This document shows positions 22,286 to 33,807 of a stretch of 64,000 nt of DNA, in pieces. Made by a program: the position numbers and the translations under genes. The notes below the pieces were generated by a model, which saw nothing but the letters and a program-made list of their open reading frames with translations, had not been told where the DNA came from and searched no databases. Numbering within the stretch: the first letter of the stretch is position 1; each line of letters opens with the position of its first letter. Source of the DNA: Pisolithus tinctorius (taxonomy: Eukaryota; Basidiomycota; Agaricomycetes; Boletales; Pisolithaceae); assembly GCA_024663395.1 (NCBI GenBank), contig JANFAH010000002.1, forward strand, positions 5,642,001-5,706,000, in the 5' to 3' direction.

Positions 22286-23980
22286 CTGCCGATCTCACCC
22301 TTTCACTTACCCTGCTGCCTTCTCCCTCTTGGCCCTTTCCTCCGCGTTTCGTTGCTCTCGGTGGCATGCTTGTTAGATCGTGTGTGATGCGATGATGGTT
22401 GTTGGTGGTAGCGTTCGATGTCTCGAAATTTTGTATCTATGTCACTCATCATGTCACATCCCTTCGTCACGCATTCCAGGCCCTCCCCTCATTTGCGCTA
22501 TTCACCTCAGGTCTATTTTAATACACTTGTGCTATTTATATCTCATAACCATCCTCCTCTACAATTTCCTTGGTTTCTCACATTATACCCTATTCATCCT
22601 GTTCTTCCATCATGCAAATCCATGGTGCCCATCATTCGCGTCACGTGCATACTTTTTCTTTGTTCCATACTTGTCCATATTGTCAGTGTAGTCACTTGTC
22701 TCCCACGTGTGTGTCAGATTCCTTATCTATCCATTCGCGCAATTCATCTCATTGCTTGATTTGCGTATCATGTATATCTCCTCGGGATCCTATTCACATA
22801 TCAGTTTTCCTCTTATCAATCCACATCTCCTCCACTCCATGTTGTTTTTTTATTGTATATGAACCATCATCACTACTATCATCACTTTATTTCTATTCTT
22901 GTCCATCCATTTGCGCAATTCATACCACCATATGATTTGCGTGTTTGCGCTATTTTCATGACACAATGCTACTCGAGCCTACTTTGACCCTAACCCATAT
23001 TAGCAAAATCCCTTAGAATAGTTTCAATCTCTCCCCATCCATGTCAGTGGCATCATCAATTGCAGCACCAGCACCATCTGTCAGACATTGAATGACATGT
23101 CAATATGAACACCATTGATATCATGGCCTCACCATCCATGATGGGCTTTATGGCACCCTCTGGCTCAGATGTGGCTGCTTGCCTTCCTGCAGTTGCTGCA
23201 TGTTAGCATAACTCATCGATGAGTTGTGCCAGACTCACCTACCTTGCCATGTGCTGCCACCACTGGGGTTCTCTGGTACATTGTCTGACATCAACTGTTT
23301 CCAATACATGCTACACTCTGTTTCTGTAGCAACCTTGATGTCATAGGCATTTGGGTATTCCAGGATCTTGTCCAAAATCCACAATGGCATCTCTCTGGTT
23401 CCCATGGTGTGCATGGCTTGTTGGATGGATTGGTTCTGCATGGTCTGTGGACTGTCAGTGAACATGTTTGCAGCACTCTCTATTCAAATCAATCTCACAA
23501 GCAGGAAGTTTTGTAAGCTTGCTTTCACCTCTGGTGTTGTCATATTTTCACCAATCAAACCAAACCCTTTAGTCATGACATTGTCCTTCAAAGTATGAAG
23601 TAATCTAATGTGCTGCTGGATCATCTCCTTTGCAGCCTGACAAATTTTACTATCAACTGTTCAGGGTATGCATGGCTTTTATTGTGACATACCTGCACTT
23701 GAGGAGATTCCTGGGATATGTTGGGGGGAGGGGGGGGGAGCTCAAGATCAGTTGTCTTCACTTCTGTGCAGGGATGCCTCACATTCACTGAAGATGTTGC
23801 ACAACTCATCGATGATTTGTGTAGGGTATTTGTAATTGTTTGGTATTTTGCACCCAATTGGAAGGTGGTGAATGGAGGTCAAGGTGTATCTGAGTGGCTG
23901 TACTTCACTTTCTGACATGTATATATGCCAATACTTGCTTATATAATCATTTGTCCATGTGGCCATCCATTGGCACAAGC
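22286..23980. other. T-rich intergenic stretch with TTTGCGC motifs
   Basis: No gene is supported. From 22286 to about 22960 it is pyrimidine-rich and carries ATTTGCGCTATTC (22491), ATTCGCGCAATTC (22732), ATTTGCGCAATTC (22909) and TTTGCGCTATTTTC (about 22944). This is likely the upstream region of the ParB-like gene. From 23200 it holds two copies of the CATCGATG palindrome (23210-23225; about 23805) that later forms the 170-bp satellite, and a G-tract at 23728-23739. Confidence 0.5.
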
Positions 23981-23989
23981 TTGTGGGTC

Positions 23990-25160
23990 ATTTGAAATAC
24001 ATGGTAGGTGTTTTCAGTGGCTATACACAGCTTTCAATGGCAGTGTGATTTTTTTTTTTGGTGTCAGACCATTGCAACTCATCGATGAAGTATGCAGTGG
24101 CATTGGGCAATGCACAGCTTGTTTCTTTATATGGTAGGTGCTTTTGTGGCTATACACAGCTTTCACCCATATATGGTAGGCACTTTCGGTGGCTATACAC
24201 AGCTTTCAGTGGCAGGATGATTTTTCTTTGGTGTCAGGTCATTGCAACTCATCGATGAGTTGTGTAGTTGCCTTGGGCATTGCACAGCTTGTTTCTATAT
24301 ATGGTAGGCGCTTTTGTGGCTATACACAGCTTTCACCCATATATGGTAGGCACTTTCGGTGGCTATACACAGCTTTCAGTGGCAGGATGATTTTTCTTTG
24401 GTGTCAGGTCATTGCAACTCATCGATGAGTTGTGTAGTTGCCTTGGGCATTGCACAGCTTGTTTCTATATATGGTAGGCGCTTTTGTGGCTATACACAGC
24501 TTTCACCCATATATGGTAGGCACTTTCGGTGGCTATACACAGCTTTCAGTGGCAGGATGATTTTTCTTTGGTGTCAGGTCATTGCAACTCATCGATGAGT
24601 TGTGTAGTTGCCTTGGGCATTGCACAGCTTGTTTCTATATATGGTAGGCGCTTTTGTGGCTATACACAGCTTTCACCCATATATGGTAGGCACTTTCGGT
24701 GGCTATACACAGCTTTCAGTGGCAGGATGATTTTTCTTTGGTGTCAGGTCATTGCAACTCATCGATGAGTTGTGTAGTTGCCTTGGGCATTGCACAGCTT
24801 GTTTCTATATATGGTAGGCGCTTTTGTGGCTATACACAGCTTTCACCCATATATGGTAGGCGCTTTCAGTGGCTATACACAGCTTTCAGTGGCAGTGTGA
24901 TTTTTTTGGTGTCAGGCCATTGCAACTCATCAATAAGTTGTGTAGTTGCCTTGTGCTATATAAAACCTGTTTCCTTATATGGTAGGCACTTTTGTGGCTA
25001 TACACAGCTTTTGTCCATATATAGTAGGCGCTTTCGGTGGCTATACACAGCTTTCAGTGGCTGTGTGATTTTTTACATGTTTTTGCCTGCACAAGTCATC
25101 GATGAGTTGTGCAATTACCATATATAGTAGGCGCTTTTTCGAATTTCCTTTTATAGTAGG
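23990..25160. repeat. 170-bp satellite array with a CATCGATG palindrome
   Basis: The period is 170 bp, with units near 24131-24300, 24301-24470, 24471-24640 and 24641-24810 almost identical, and diverged partial units on both sides. Each unit has two sub-repeats of the form ATGGTAGGC(G/A)CTTT...TGGCTATACACAGCTTTC and one 16-bp palindrome AACTCATCGATGAGTT (24246-24261, 24416-24431, 24586-24601, 24756-24771). A chance reading frame recurs in each unit, but 170 is not a multiple of three. The array stops at the 5' side of the Plavaka gene with TATAGTAGGCGCTTT, so it may be a subterminal repeat of that CACTA-like element. Confidence 0.9.
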
Positions 25161-25204
25161 CGCTTTCGAGACTGGAACTGGGCGGACGGTTTAGATTATT
25201 AGCC

Positions 25205-27799
25205 ATGATGGGGTGCTCTGTCGTATCTATCCTCGAATTTTTACATATTCAGCTGATTATCCAGAAAAGTAGGTCAAGCGCTCTTCTGCCTTCACAAGTT
25301 AATTTTCATTCAACAGAACCATTCTTGCAACTATTCGTGACAATGGGTCGTGCCCTTGTCCCCGATGTTACGTTTCGAAGTCCTCCTTTGTTCGTCTTGG
25401 ATTTGCCTCAGATATCTCGGTACGCCTCTCCAAGGCACGCATTTATTTACAGGACAAGATACATTCTGCAAGATATGCGATCTACCAGTGCAGAAAGGCC
25501 ATCAAGTGCATGGCCATTGAGGGAATTCTGAAGGAGCACTCCTTGGTGCCTACGTTGGTGAGCGGAATATCTCTAATTTCCTTCGTATTTCACACTGAAG
25601 GATTTTAAGAATACTTTTGCTGAACGCCTTTTGCCATTTGGTTTTAATATATTCTTGATTCTCGTTGTGGATCTGATGCATGAATTCGAACTTGGAGTGT
25701 TGAAGTCCATCCTCAAGCACTTGATCCGGATACTTTATGCTCTGGACCCCAGGTTGGTCACTACACTAAATGAAAGGTCAGCGTCTACAACATTCGAGTG
25801 AACCCATCAGTATTCTCATCGTGACAAAATATTGTAGATTTTCTGAAATATCGCCATTTGGAATTGATGGGATCCACTGTTTTCCACCGAACGTGGCAGA
25901 AATGAGGCAGCATGTTGCAAGGCATTTCGAGGATATGCTGCAGGTTGGTGGCACTCTACTTCCCACTTTGGTCGTGGGGCTCAAGTTCAAATCTGCAGTG
26001 TTCAATCCCAGCATTTGAAGGGTTGTTCCCTCCAGAGCATGATGCCATCATCAGGACACTTCTATTCCGTCTTTCTGAATGGCATGCCCTTGCGAAGCTT
26101 CGACTGCACTCCGACGATTCTTTGGCACAACTTGACCAGGCTTTGAAGAAACTCAGCGCCCAGATTCGGAGGTTCCAGCAGAAGACATGTGAGGCTTTCA
26201 AGACATGTGAACTACCCAGTGAAGCTGCTGCATGACATCGATGACAACAAGCCCAATCAGAATCTGGTCGTGGGCCCATAAATCCCCCTTCGTCAGGCGC
26301 TTGCCCAAAGTCATTCAACATCCTTACATATAAATTTCATGTGCTGGGGGATTATACAAGATCCATCCAGACGTTTGGGACAACCGACTCTTATACAACA
26401 CAAGTGGTGAGCAGGCTCGATACAGTGATGTGCTGTTCCTGAGTGAATTCTCGTAGGGTGAACTTGCCCACCGTTTCATCAAGAGGTCCTATCGGCACAC
26501 AAACAAAAGAGATGTTGCTATGGGACTTACAAAGCATGAGAGACGGGTTATGCATATTCGGAGGCAGCTTGGCAGTCTTGCAGCTCAAACAACAGTCCCT
26601 GAAGCCGAGATATCAGATGCTTCATCACCAGAACTTCACCATACCATGAATGCTCTACCATGCAATGCAATCAACCTCGCAAGCTTCCTCAAAGAGAATC
26701 GATCAGACCCTGCAGTGAAGGTGGGGCAGATGTGCAAATGCATCTGATATTCTCTGATTCCCACTCCTGCAGGATTTCATGCCAAGGATGAAAGATCATC
26801 TGCTGTCTCGACTACATGGTTACGCATATGATGGAGATGAACATTCCTTCACTGACGATGAACGTAATGACCTCCGAATCATTGGTGGCTTAAACCGGAT
26901 TATTCAATCCACCATACTTCGCATTAATTACACCACTTATGATGTCCGTCGTGGACAGGACATCCTGCAACCAGGTCCCAAGTGCTTCATCATGACTCTA
27001 TCCCAGGAAGATGGACCTGATGCACATCCATTCTGGTATGCCCAGGTGCTCCGTGCGTTCCACATTGATGTCCTTCATGTTGGTCCAAATGCAAGATGTT
27101 GTTCTCCACAGACCATGGAACTATTGTGGGTTCGCTGGCTCGGAGTAGAACCCCAGTATTGCTGGGGTTTTTGTGGGGCACGGCTTCCTAAGGTTGGCTT
27201 TGTTCCAGAGAGTGATGACAATGCTTTCGGTTTTCTGGATCCTTCACTCATGATTCATGCATGTCACCTCATTCCATGTTTTTCTGATGGTCGTATGACT
27301 ACACTGCTGAGGAAAGGGTTTTCCATTGCAAGGAATCCAACAGATGATGATGATCGATGTTCATTTTATGTCAACATGTATGCTGCTTTCCATTATTTCG
27401 CTCACATGTGATCATGGGCTGAGGAGAGTTCATAGATTTGCAGACCGAGACATGTTTTGTCGTTTTGCAGGGATAGGTGTTGGTCATGAGATACAATACC
27501 CAATGCCACTAATGCCTGGTGTCCAAGTCAATGATGAAGACAAAGATGATGAAGAACTGCACTCTGATGCCAAAGGCAGGTGTGCTAGCGCCAGTTAGTG
27601 TGACATGGATGACTCTGACATGGTTACAGATCATGCAAGCAATGGCTGGAATTCAGAGGAAAACAATGGTGACGAAGATGAGCAGTCCGGGGCTGCTCAG
27701 GCCAGCGAGGCAGAGGACGAGGACGAGCTTGCTAGTAATGAGGTTGATCTGGATGAAGACGGTGCTAGTGATGACTCCAACGAAGGCATCAGGTTCTAA
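25205..27799 (+). pseudogene. Plavaka (CACTA-like) transposase, C-terminal two-thirds, decayed
   Basis: The diagnostic motif DLMHEFELGVLKSILKHL (about 25670-25725) is followed by FEGLFPPEHDAIIRTLLFRL, WHALAKLRLHSDDSL, FQQKTCEAFKTCELP, LRINYTTYDVRRGQDI, HPFWYAQVLRAFHI, ELLWVRWLGVEPQY and LPKVGFVPESDDNAFGFLDP. After a probable intron (27376-27441) comes DRDMFCRFAGIGVGH, then an acidic tail. Introns of 50-60 nt are recognisable (about 25945-26001; 26721-26772). It is broken by in-frame TGAs at 26233-26235 and 26242-26244, where arginine fits. The region before about 25600 is poorly conserved, and no N-terminal half is present, so the copy is 5' truncated. Plavaka enzymes cut and paste DNA with CACTA-like ends. 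The KDZ element boundary lies just 3' of it. Confidence 0.8.
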
Positions 27800-27949
27800 T
27801 GTGTAACTTACTCGCCAAAATGATAGGACCGACATCACAGTTTAAGCTAATCGCATGTCATTGCCGGTGCTCCAGGACAGTTGGACTGTTACCAGTACGT
27901 GAGACTAGGAAGTACTACTATCCGAGATGTGACACACATAAGACCCCAT

Positions 27950-29370
27950 GTAGTCCATTTAGTCACAACATATAGGTAGCCTGTGTGCCAAAATGCCAAC
28001 ACTTATATAGACCCCGCGACGGGCCCGTCTAAATAGATTAGCCATGACACATGGACAGGCCTGAGGGCCTATAGTGAGAGCAACATGTGTACGGGCCCGT
28101 AAGCGCAATTCCACAACATATGGGAGGGCCTGTGGAGGGTAAGGATGCTGTAACATATAGACGGGCCCGTGACCAAGTAAGTATGCTGAGCTACTGTAAG
28201 ACATGGATGGGCCTGCCTATTGTATCATGAAGAAGGTCGCAACATATGGACAGGCCTGCCCATCATATGCTTTATAGGGTCACAACATAAAGAGGGGCCC
28301 CTCTATGATAGATTACAGAGTTGGCAATATATGGAAGGGCCCGTCTTTGGGATAATATACCCCTGTCACAACATATAGACGGGCCCGTCCATAGCAAGAT
28401 GTATGCCTGTCGCAATATAAGGACGGCCCGTCAGTAATATCATTGACAGCGTCACAACACATAGATGGGCCCATCTAGTAAGATGCACCACTGCCGCAAC
28501 ATAAAGACGGGCCCATCAGTAATGTGATTTATAGCGTCACAACATATGGATGGGCCCTTCCGTAATACCATTTATACCATCACAACACATGGGCGGGCCC
28601 ATCCATAGTAAGATGTACCTGTCGCAACATAAAGACGGGCCCTTCAATATATATCATTTACAGGGTCACAACACATGGACAGGCCCATCTAGTAAGATGC
28701 ACCCATGTCACAACATAAAGACGGGCCTTTCAGCAAGGTCAATTACATGGTCACAGCACATGGACGGGCCCATCAATAGCAACACGTATGCCTGTCGCAA
28801 CATAAAGACGGGCCCGTCAGCAATATCATTTACAGCGTCACAACACATAGACGGGCCCATCTAGTAAGATACGCCCCTGTCGCAACATAAGGACGGGCCC
28901 ATCAGTAATATCAATTACATGGTCACAGCACATGGACGGGCCTGTCAATAGTGACACATATGCCTGTCACAACATAACGACGGGCCCGTCAGTAATATCA
29001 TTTACAGTGTCACAACACATAGACAGGCCCGTCTAGTAAGATACGCCCCTGTCGCAACATAACAATGGGCCCGTCAGTAATATCAATTACACGGTCACAA
29101 CACATGGACGGGCCCATCAATAGCGACATGTATGCCTGTCGCAACATAAGGACGGGCCCGTCAGTAATATCATTTACAGTGTCACAACACATAGACGGGC
29201 CCATCAATAGCAACACGTATGCCTGTCACAACATAAAGACGGGCCCATCAATAATATCATTTACAATGTCACAACACATAGACGGGCCCGTCTAGTAAGA
29301 TATGCCCCTGTCGCAACATAAGGACGGGCCCGTCAGTAATATCATTTACAGTGTCACAACACATAGACGG
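27950..29370 (+). repeat. Left terminal satellite array, part 1
   Basis: After a more unique outer ~300 bp, the array settles into an 87-bp dimeric unit with two copies of GACGGGCCC(G/A)TC, 43 and 44 bp apart. One spacer contains CAGTAATATCATTTACA and GTCACAACACATA, the other AATAGCAACACGTATGCCTG and CGCAACATAA. Because 87 is 29 codons, long repetitive frames appear on both strands; they are not genes. The array is cut at 29370 by an insertion and resumes at 31222. Confidence 0.9.
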
Positions 29371-31221
29371 TGTGAGTCAAAGTGTGGAAAGGCAGTGGGA
29401 ACCAACCAAAACCAACACAAAAGACAAAAGTAGAGCGAGTGGTGGTGTGCCTCCGCGGAACCTGGAGTGCAGAAACCTAAATGTGGGGGGAACTTCAAGT
29501 AGAGGTGCTCCTGGTGCAAGTCGATGACAAGTTACGCAGGAGAGGATGAATGAATGCCGATTGAGAAGGGGACGCTGAACAGAGCGAAGGTGTTCAGCCG
29601 AAAGGCACTTCAAGTAATGGACTTCAAGTAAATGTGCTCCTTGCACAAGTCGATGACGAGTTATGCAGGAGTGGGAGGATGACTAAGCAAGACTTGCTGA
29701 CTAAGTGGGGATGGAGCTTCAGATAATGGTGGTAGATAGACTCTTCCGAATGAGCCTCAACTACCAAGGATATGAATGATGACAGATAGACCCCTTCGTG
29801 GAGCCTCAACTGTCGACGATGAGATAGGCACTGAACTGATTGCTGGACTGCTTCTTGATCGATTCTGATTGTGGGTAGCTAAGTACATGGGGGTTTATAT
29901 ACTATGGGGGGAGCACAGCTTGTGACAAACAAGGCACAAACACTTGGTAAGTAATGAGTAAGGACTGAGTGATCATGATGAGTAAGTGAGAAATGAAAAG
30001 TAAGCAAGCAAGGAGGATTGGTAAGTATTGGCAATGAACGAGTCAAGGATAGTCAAAATATCACAAAATGAGTCAAATAGAGTCAGAAACTGAGTAAGCG
30101 CACTGATATCACATTAGGGGGTGGCGATGCAAGTTAGATCTCGGCGGAGACATCTCTAGATCCAAAGACGGCATGACAGATGGACGGTGTTTCCAGATAG
30201 GGAAGTATTAATTCCAGAATTGAAGGGCATGAGTCAGGTGTCAAAGGGGGCTAGGGCATTGGGGGTCTGTGGGGCAATGAGAGCATACGCGATCGCGTCT
30301 CCCACCCTTTCATCCTCTCAGCGAAGTTAACAAAAACTTCATGGACGGGGTTCTGATGGAGGAGGAGGAGAAGGGGGGACGTCTTCTGCTGGATCTTGCA
30401 GTAAGAAGGCAAGATGCATGTCATACTCGTCATGAATGCGATCAGGGAGGCTGGAGGACAGTAGATTATACTGCAGCTGTCGCAATGCGGGAAGAATGAT
30501 GGACGAGATTGGAATAAAGATGGTGCAGGGAGCAGGAAGGAACGATCCATATGCTTCATCAACTGGGGAGACTGAAACGACCACATAAGACCTTTCTAAC
30601 CGAGTGACAGACCTGAGGCGACCAAAGAACGTCCTTCTGGAAGTCATACTGACAAGGAGAACACGCTGACCAAGCTGCATGGGACGAGATGGGGCTGACA
30701 ATGACGGGATGAACCAGGGGGCTTCAGGACGGAAGCTGGTGGGAATGCCTGGCAGATATACGTAGCCACTGTCTCTGGCAAATGAGACAAGCGAGATGAT
30801 CGACGAAGAGGTGGCCATGATTGATGGACTTAGCGAAATGAGTGTCTGATGGATGGAGTGCTGTAGAAACGCGTAGGGTGCGAGGATCCTCTCCAAATTT
30901 GGAAGGAAGAATCATGGGGCTGAGCACTTTAAGCGAGCATGCGAACCGAGTTGATATCTTTGGAAATGGTGGAGATATGATGGAAACCGGAATGCCGTAC
31001 ATGGGCGCTAAAAACTTTTAATGCGCGCTTAACTCGCTTCCTCTTTTCTCTTTAGCACTGACGACTCGATCTTGTGCGAAGGATGACTGTTCACGTCCAA
31101 CAGTCTTTCTACGCATGAGGCCTTTAGTCTTCATCTGCATGCATGGGCATTGTGCGCAACTCGTCAACAAGTTAGGCAGAGTCAGCCGTAACCATGTCCA
31201 CAACACCTTTGGTGTGTGACA
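29371..31221. mobile_element. 1.85-kb insertion in the left array
   Basis: The insertion begins TGTGAGTCAAAG, ends TGTGTGACA and is flanked by ACGG at 29367-29370 and 31222-31225. Removing it with one ACGG restores the array unit CATAGACGGGCCCGTCAG. The TG...CA ends and 4-bp duplication resemble an LTR element or solo LTR. The segment TGTGAG...TATCACA (29371-30113) also has LTR-like ends, but I find no second copy. A minus-strand frame of about 185 codons (30896-30339) has no motif I know. Diverged ~120-bp direct repeats sit at about 29500-29550 and 29620-29680. Confidence 0.65.
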
Positions 31222-31780
31222 ACGGGCCCGTCAGTAATATCAATTACGCGATCACAACACATGGACGGGCCCGTCAATAGCAACACGTATGCCTGTCACA
31301 ACATAAAGATGGGCCCATCAATAATATCAATTACGCGGTCACAACACATGGACGGGCCCGTCAATAGCAACACATATGCCTGTCGCAACATAAAGATGGG
31401 CCCGTCAATAATATCATTTACAATGTCAAAACACATAGATGGGCCTGTCTAGTAAGATATGCCCCTGTCGCAACATAAGGATGGGCCCATCAGTAATATC
31501 AATTACAAGGTCACAACACATGGACGGGCTCATCAATAGCAACATGCATGCCTGTCGCAACATAAAGATGGGCCCGTTGGTCACAACATAAGGACGGGCC
31601 CTTCAGCAGTATTATTTATATGGTCATAACGTATGGACGGCCCTTCAGTAATATCTTTTATATCGCCATAAAACAAGGACGGGTCCGTCTAGTAAGATCC
31701 ACCCCTGTCACAACATAAGACGGGTCCAACACCAATAGCATGTATAGCATCACAACATATTGATTGGATCACAGTAAAAT
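31222..31780 (+). repeat. Left terminal satellite array, part 2
   Basis: This continues the 87-bp GACGGGCCCGTC array after the insertion, becoming degenerate from about 31570. The last recognisable units are near 31680 and 31720. About 90 bp later the TET/JBP gene begins. Confidence 0.85.
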
Positions 31781-31870
31781 ATTGAGGCAAGCGTCCCAAA
31801 ATGCCATAATTTTCCAACAAGCTGCAAGCGGCTCGCCCGCTATACAATTCCGACCTCATCCACCCCAAGC

Positions 31871-33468
31871 ATGAATACTATGCAAGACACATCTAAAATC
31901 CCCCACGGATGGCGAATGGAACTAACAGACTGCATTGCATCATACATGAAAGCCAGATTTCAAGAGGAGGTATTCAGCGGACCTCACGCCCTTCCAGATA
32001 TATCGATTCCATTTCCAGTGTTATGTGAAGCGGATCGCATATCGTCAGTAATCTCACAGGCCTATCATCACCCAAGTACGTCCATCATAATGGTGTGATG
32101 GAAGTTTTCATCTTTCTGCAGTCAACATTGGGAAAAATCAGGGTGGAAAAACCTGCAATGCAGAAGCTGCTGAGAGATACGCGGAAGTGACTGAGCCGTC
32201 CATTCTGGTGACCAATTCAAACACCATCCGCATATGGTATTTGCCGGATGCTCTCAGCCCAAAAAGAAGGGTAAGGAAATGCAGAATCTCATATTCTACT
32301 GACTTAGTGTAATGGGCAGGCCGACGTATGGTACCGCCTTCATCTTCTGAGGGAACCACTGCGGGAGAGCATAAAGGCTTCCCCACAGGCATGGCGGACA
32401 GACAAGTCATATTTCCGCGATAATGCTGAGTTGAAAGGCGCCATCAACCTGTCACCCGCATGGTTTCAACAGGGTCGTGGGGTGAGTGATCATTGCTCGC
32501 CTTGTAAATAAAGTGCTCATCTGTCTTGAAGCCCCAAAATGGCTTTCCAGAAGCCTCATGGCTGCTCAAATCCAGGACAGAAAACACTTCTACAAGGGAA
32601 TGGGTCGACCAAATGTCCGACACCAATGCCCTGTTATCTGCGATCCTGCATGTCATCCACCCGCGAATGTATGCAGATGGCAGGGAAGCGTTGATCTGCC
32701 TTGGCAAACAGGCGGAACAGCAGGCAGATTCGGATATGAGCTCCATACTGCCAATATGGAGCTCCACATATAGCAGCATGTCCGTGATGGTGAATCGGGC
32801 AACTTGTTACCACAGGGATATCAATGGACGGGATCCATGGTATGACATGCTGGTAACCGTGGGCGATGTAGGGAATGTAATTTCCCTACTGGGGGAATTG
32901 TTTTATTTTGTTCATTTTATTTAGTTTTGATTCTAGGAGTTTTTTCTGCTAGTGGTACTTAGAATTTCGCATTTTTGGTTGCTTAGTCAGCACTACCTAG
33001 TACTGGATGTAGTTAGTTTTTTTTTAAAACAATAGACGAGTTACCACAGACGAGAGACGAAATCGAGCAGGTCGTTTCCCTGCACCCAGACAGCCTCAGA
33101 AGCCTTCAGACGACTACCAGGATCTTGCTAGGCTATAGAAGCCCCTGTTGGCCTACTCACTCCCCATCAGATTTTACCCTCCCCCTCACTCTCCCGTTAT
33201 AATCCCTTTTTCCTACAGCGACTACCCGCCCTTGGACTTTGTCATTCCAATGCTGGATCTGCGGCTGCGCTGCAACCCAGGGACCATCATTGCATTTTCA
33301 GGTTCAGCATTGGAGCATGGGGTGGGAGCTGTAGACAGTGACAGAGCATGCCTGGCGTACTACATGTGTGCCAACGTACATCAGTCGGTGCATGTTCCCA
33401 TGTGTCAATCACCGCGGATGGACGACCTACTACCTAGACCAGTTGCAACTGGAGAACTGTTGATTTGA
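31871..33468 (+). pseudogene. TET/JBP-family 2-oxoglutarate/Fe(II) dioxygenase, split by a solo LTR
   Basis: I read four exons: 31871-32075, 32122-32270, 32320-32481 and 32532 onward. The last is interrupted at 32866 by an LTR and resumes at 33222 to 33468. Leaving out the LTR and one TSD copy, the exons total 366 codons in one frame. The catalytic core is visible: CYHRDINGRDPWYDML (iron ligands His 32811, Asp 32817), then ALEHGVG (third ligand His 33316) and DSDRACLAYYM (2-oxoglutarate Arg 33343). SVMVNRAT and LDLRLRCNPGT fit the fungal family. TET/JBP enzymes oxidise 5-methylcytosine (JBP: thymine). In Agaricomycetes they are expanded and linked to KDZ transposons, as here. No other stop is seen, so the LTR is the only visible lesion. 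Whether the protein was active is unknown. Confidence 0.8.
32867..33217 (+). mobile_element. Solo LTR (351 bp) inside the TET/JBP gene
   Basis: It starts TGTAGGGAATGTAATTTCCC and ends TTTTTCCTACA, so the ends are inverted TGTAGG/CCTACA. It is flanked by GCGA (32863-32866 and 33218-33221), a 4-bp target duplication. The sequence is the same family as the LTRs at 40878, 44620 and 48360 but differs at many sites, so it is an older or different subfamily copy. It brings an in-frame stop soon after the junction. Confidence 0.92.
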
Positions 33469-33807
33469 AGCTGCAAAATTTAATGTAAGATTTAGTAGGC
33501 CATGCAGATCTCGTATTTTATTAGGATATGCTGGCTCTCGAACTTCGGACGGGCAGTGTTGCCAAGATTTTGCAAATGGGCAGGTGGTTAGACATCATAG
33601 ATTGGGCAGGTACTCAGGGCTAAAGGGTTTGCATCATAAACTGCAACAAAAGTAAAACTACTCAGGCCATCATGCAGATGGGTGGATTGTGAGACATCAC
33701 GCGGATGGGCGGGGGTTCAGACATCATGCGAATGGGCGGCATCTCATAAATGATCAACATTTACAGCAATGTATATACAACCAACTCCACAGTCAAAAAC
33801 ACGTAAA
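33469..33807. other. Spacer between TET/JBP gene and gene D
   Basis: No gene is seen. It contains four loose repeats of a GATGGGCGG / GAATGGGCGG phrase linked to GACATCAT (about 33580-33745). This is the shared 3' region of two convergent genes. Confidence 0.5.

Noticed and set aside
24189..25127. Repeated 79-codon frames every 170 bp
   Set aside because: The unit length is not a multiple of three; the frames restart in each unit and follow the satellite, not a gene.
28550..29295. Long frames with a repeating QHMDGP peptide in the left array
   Set aside because: They are produced by the 87-bp satellite on both strands; there is no start context, splice site or non-repetitive sequence.
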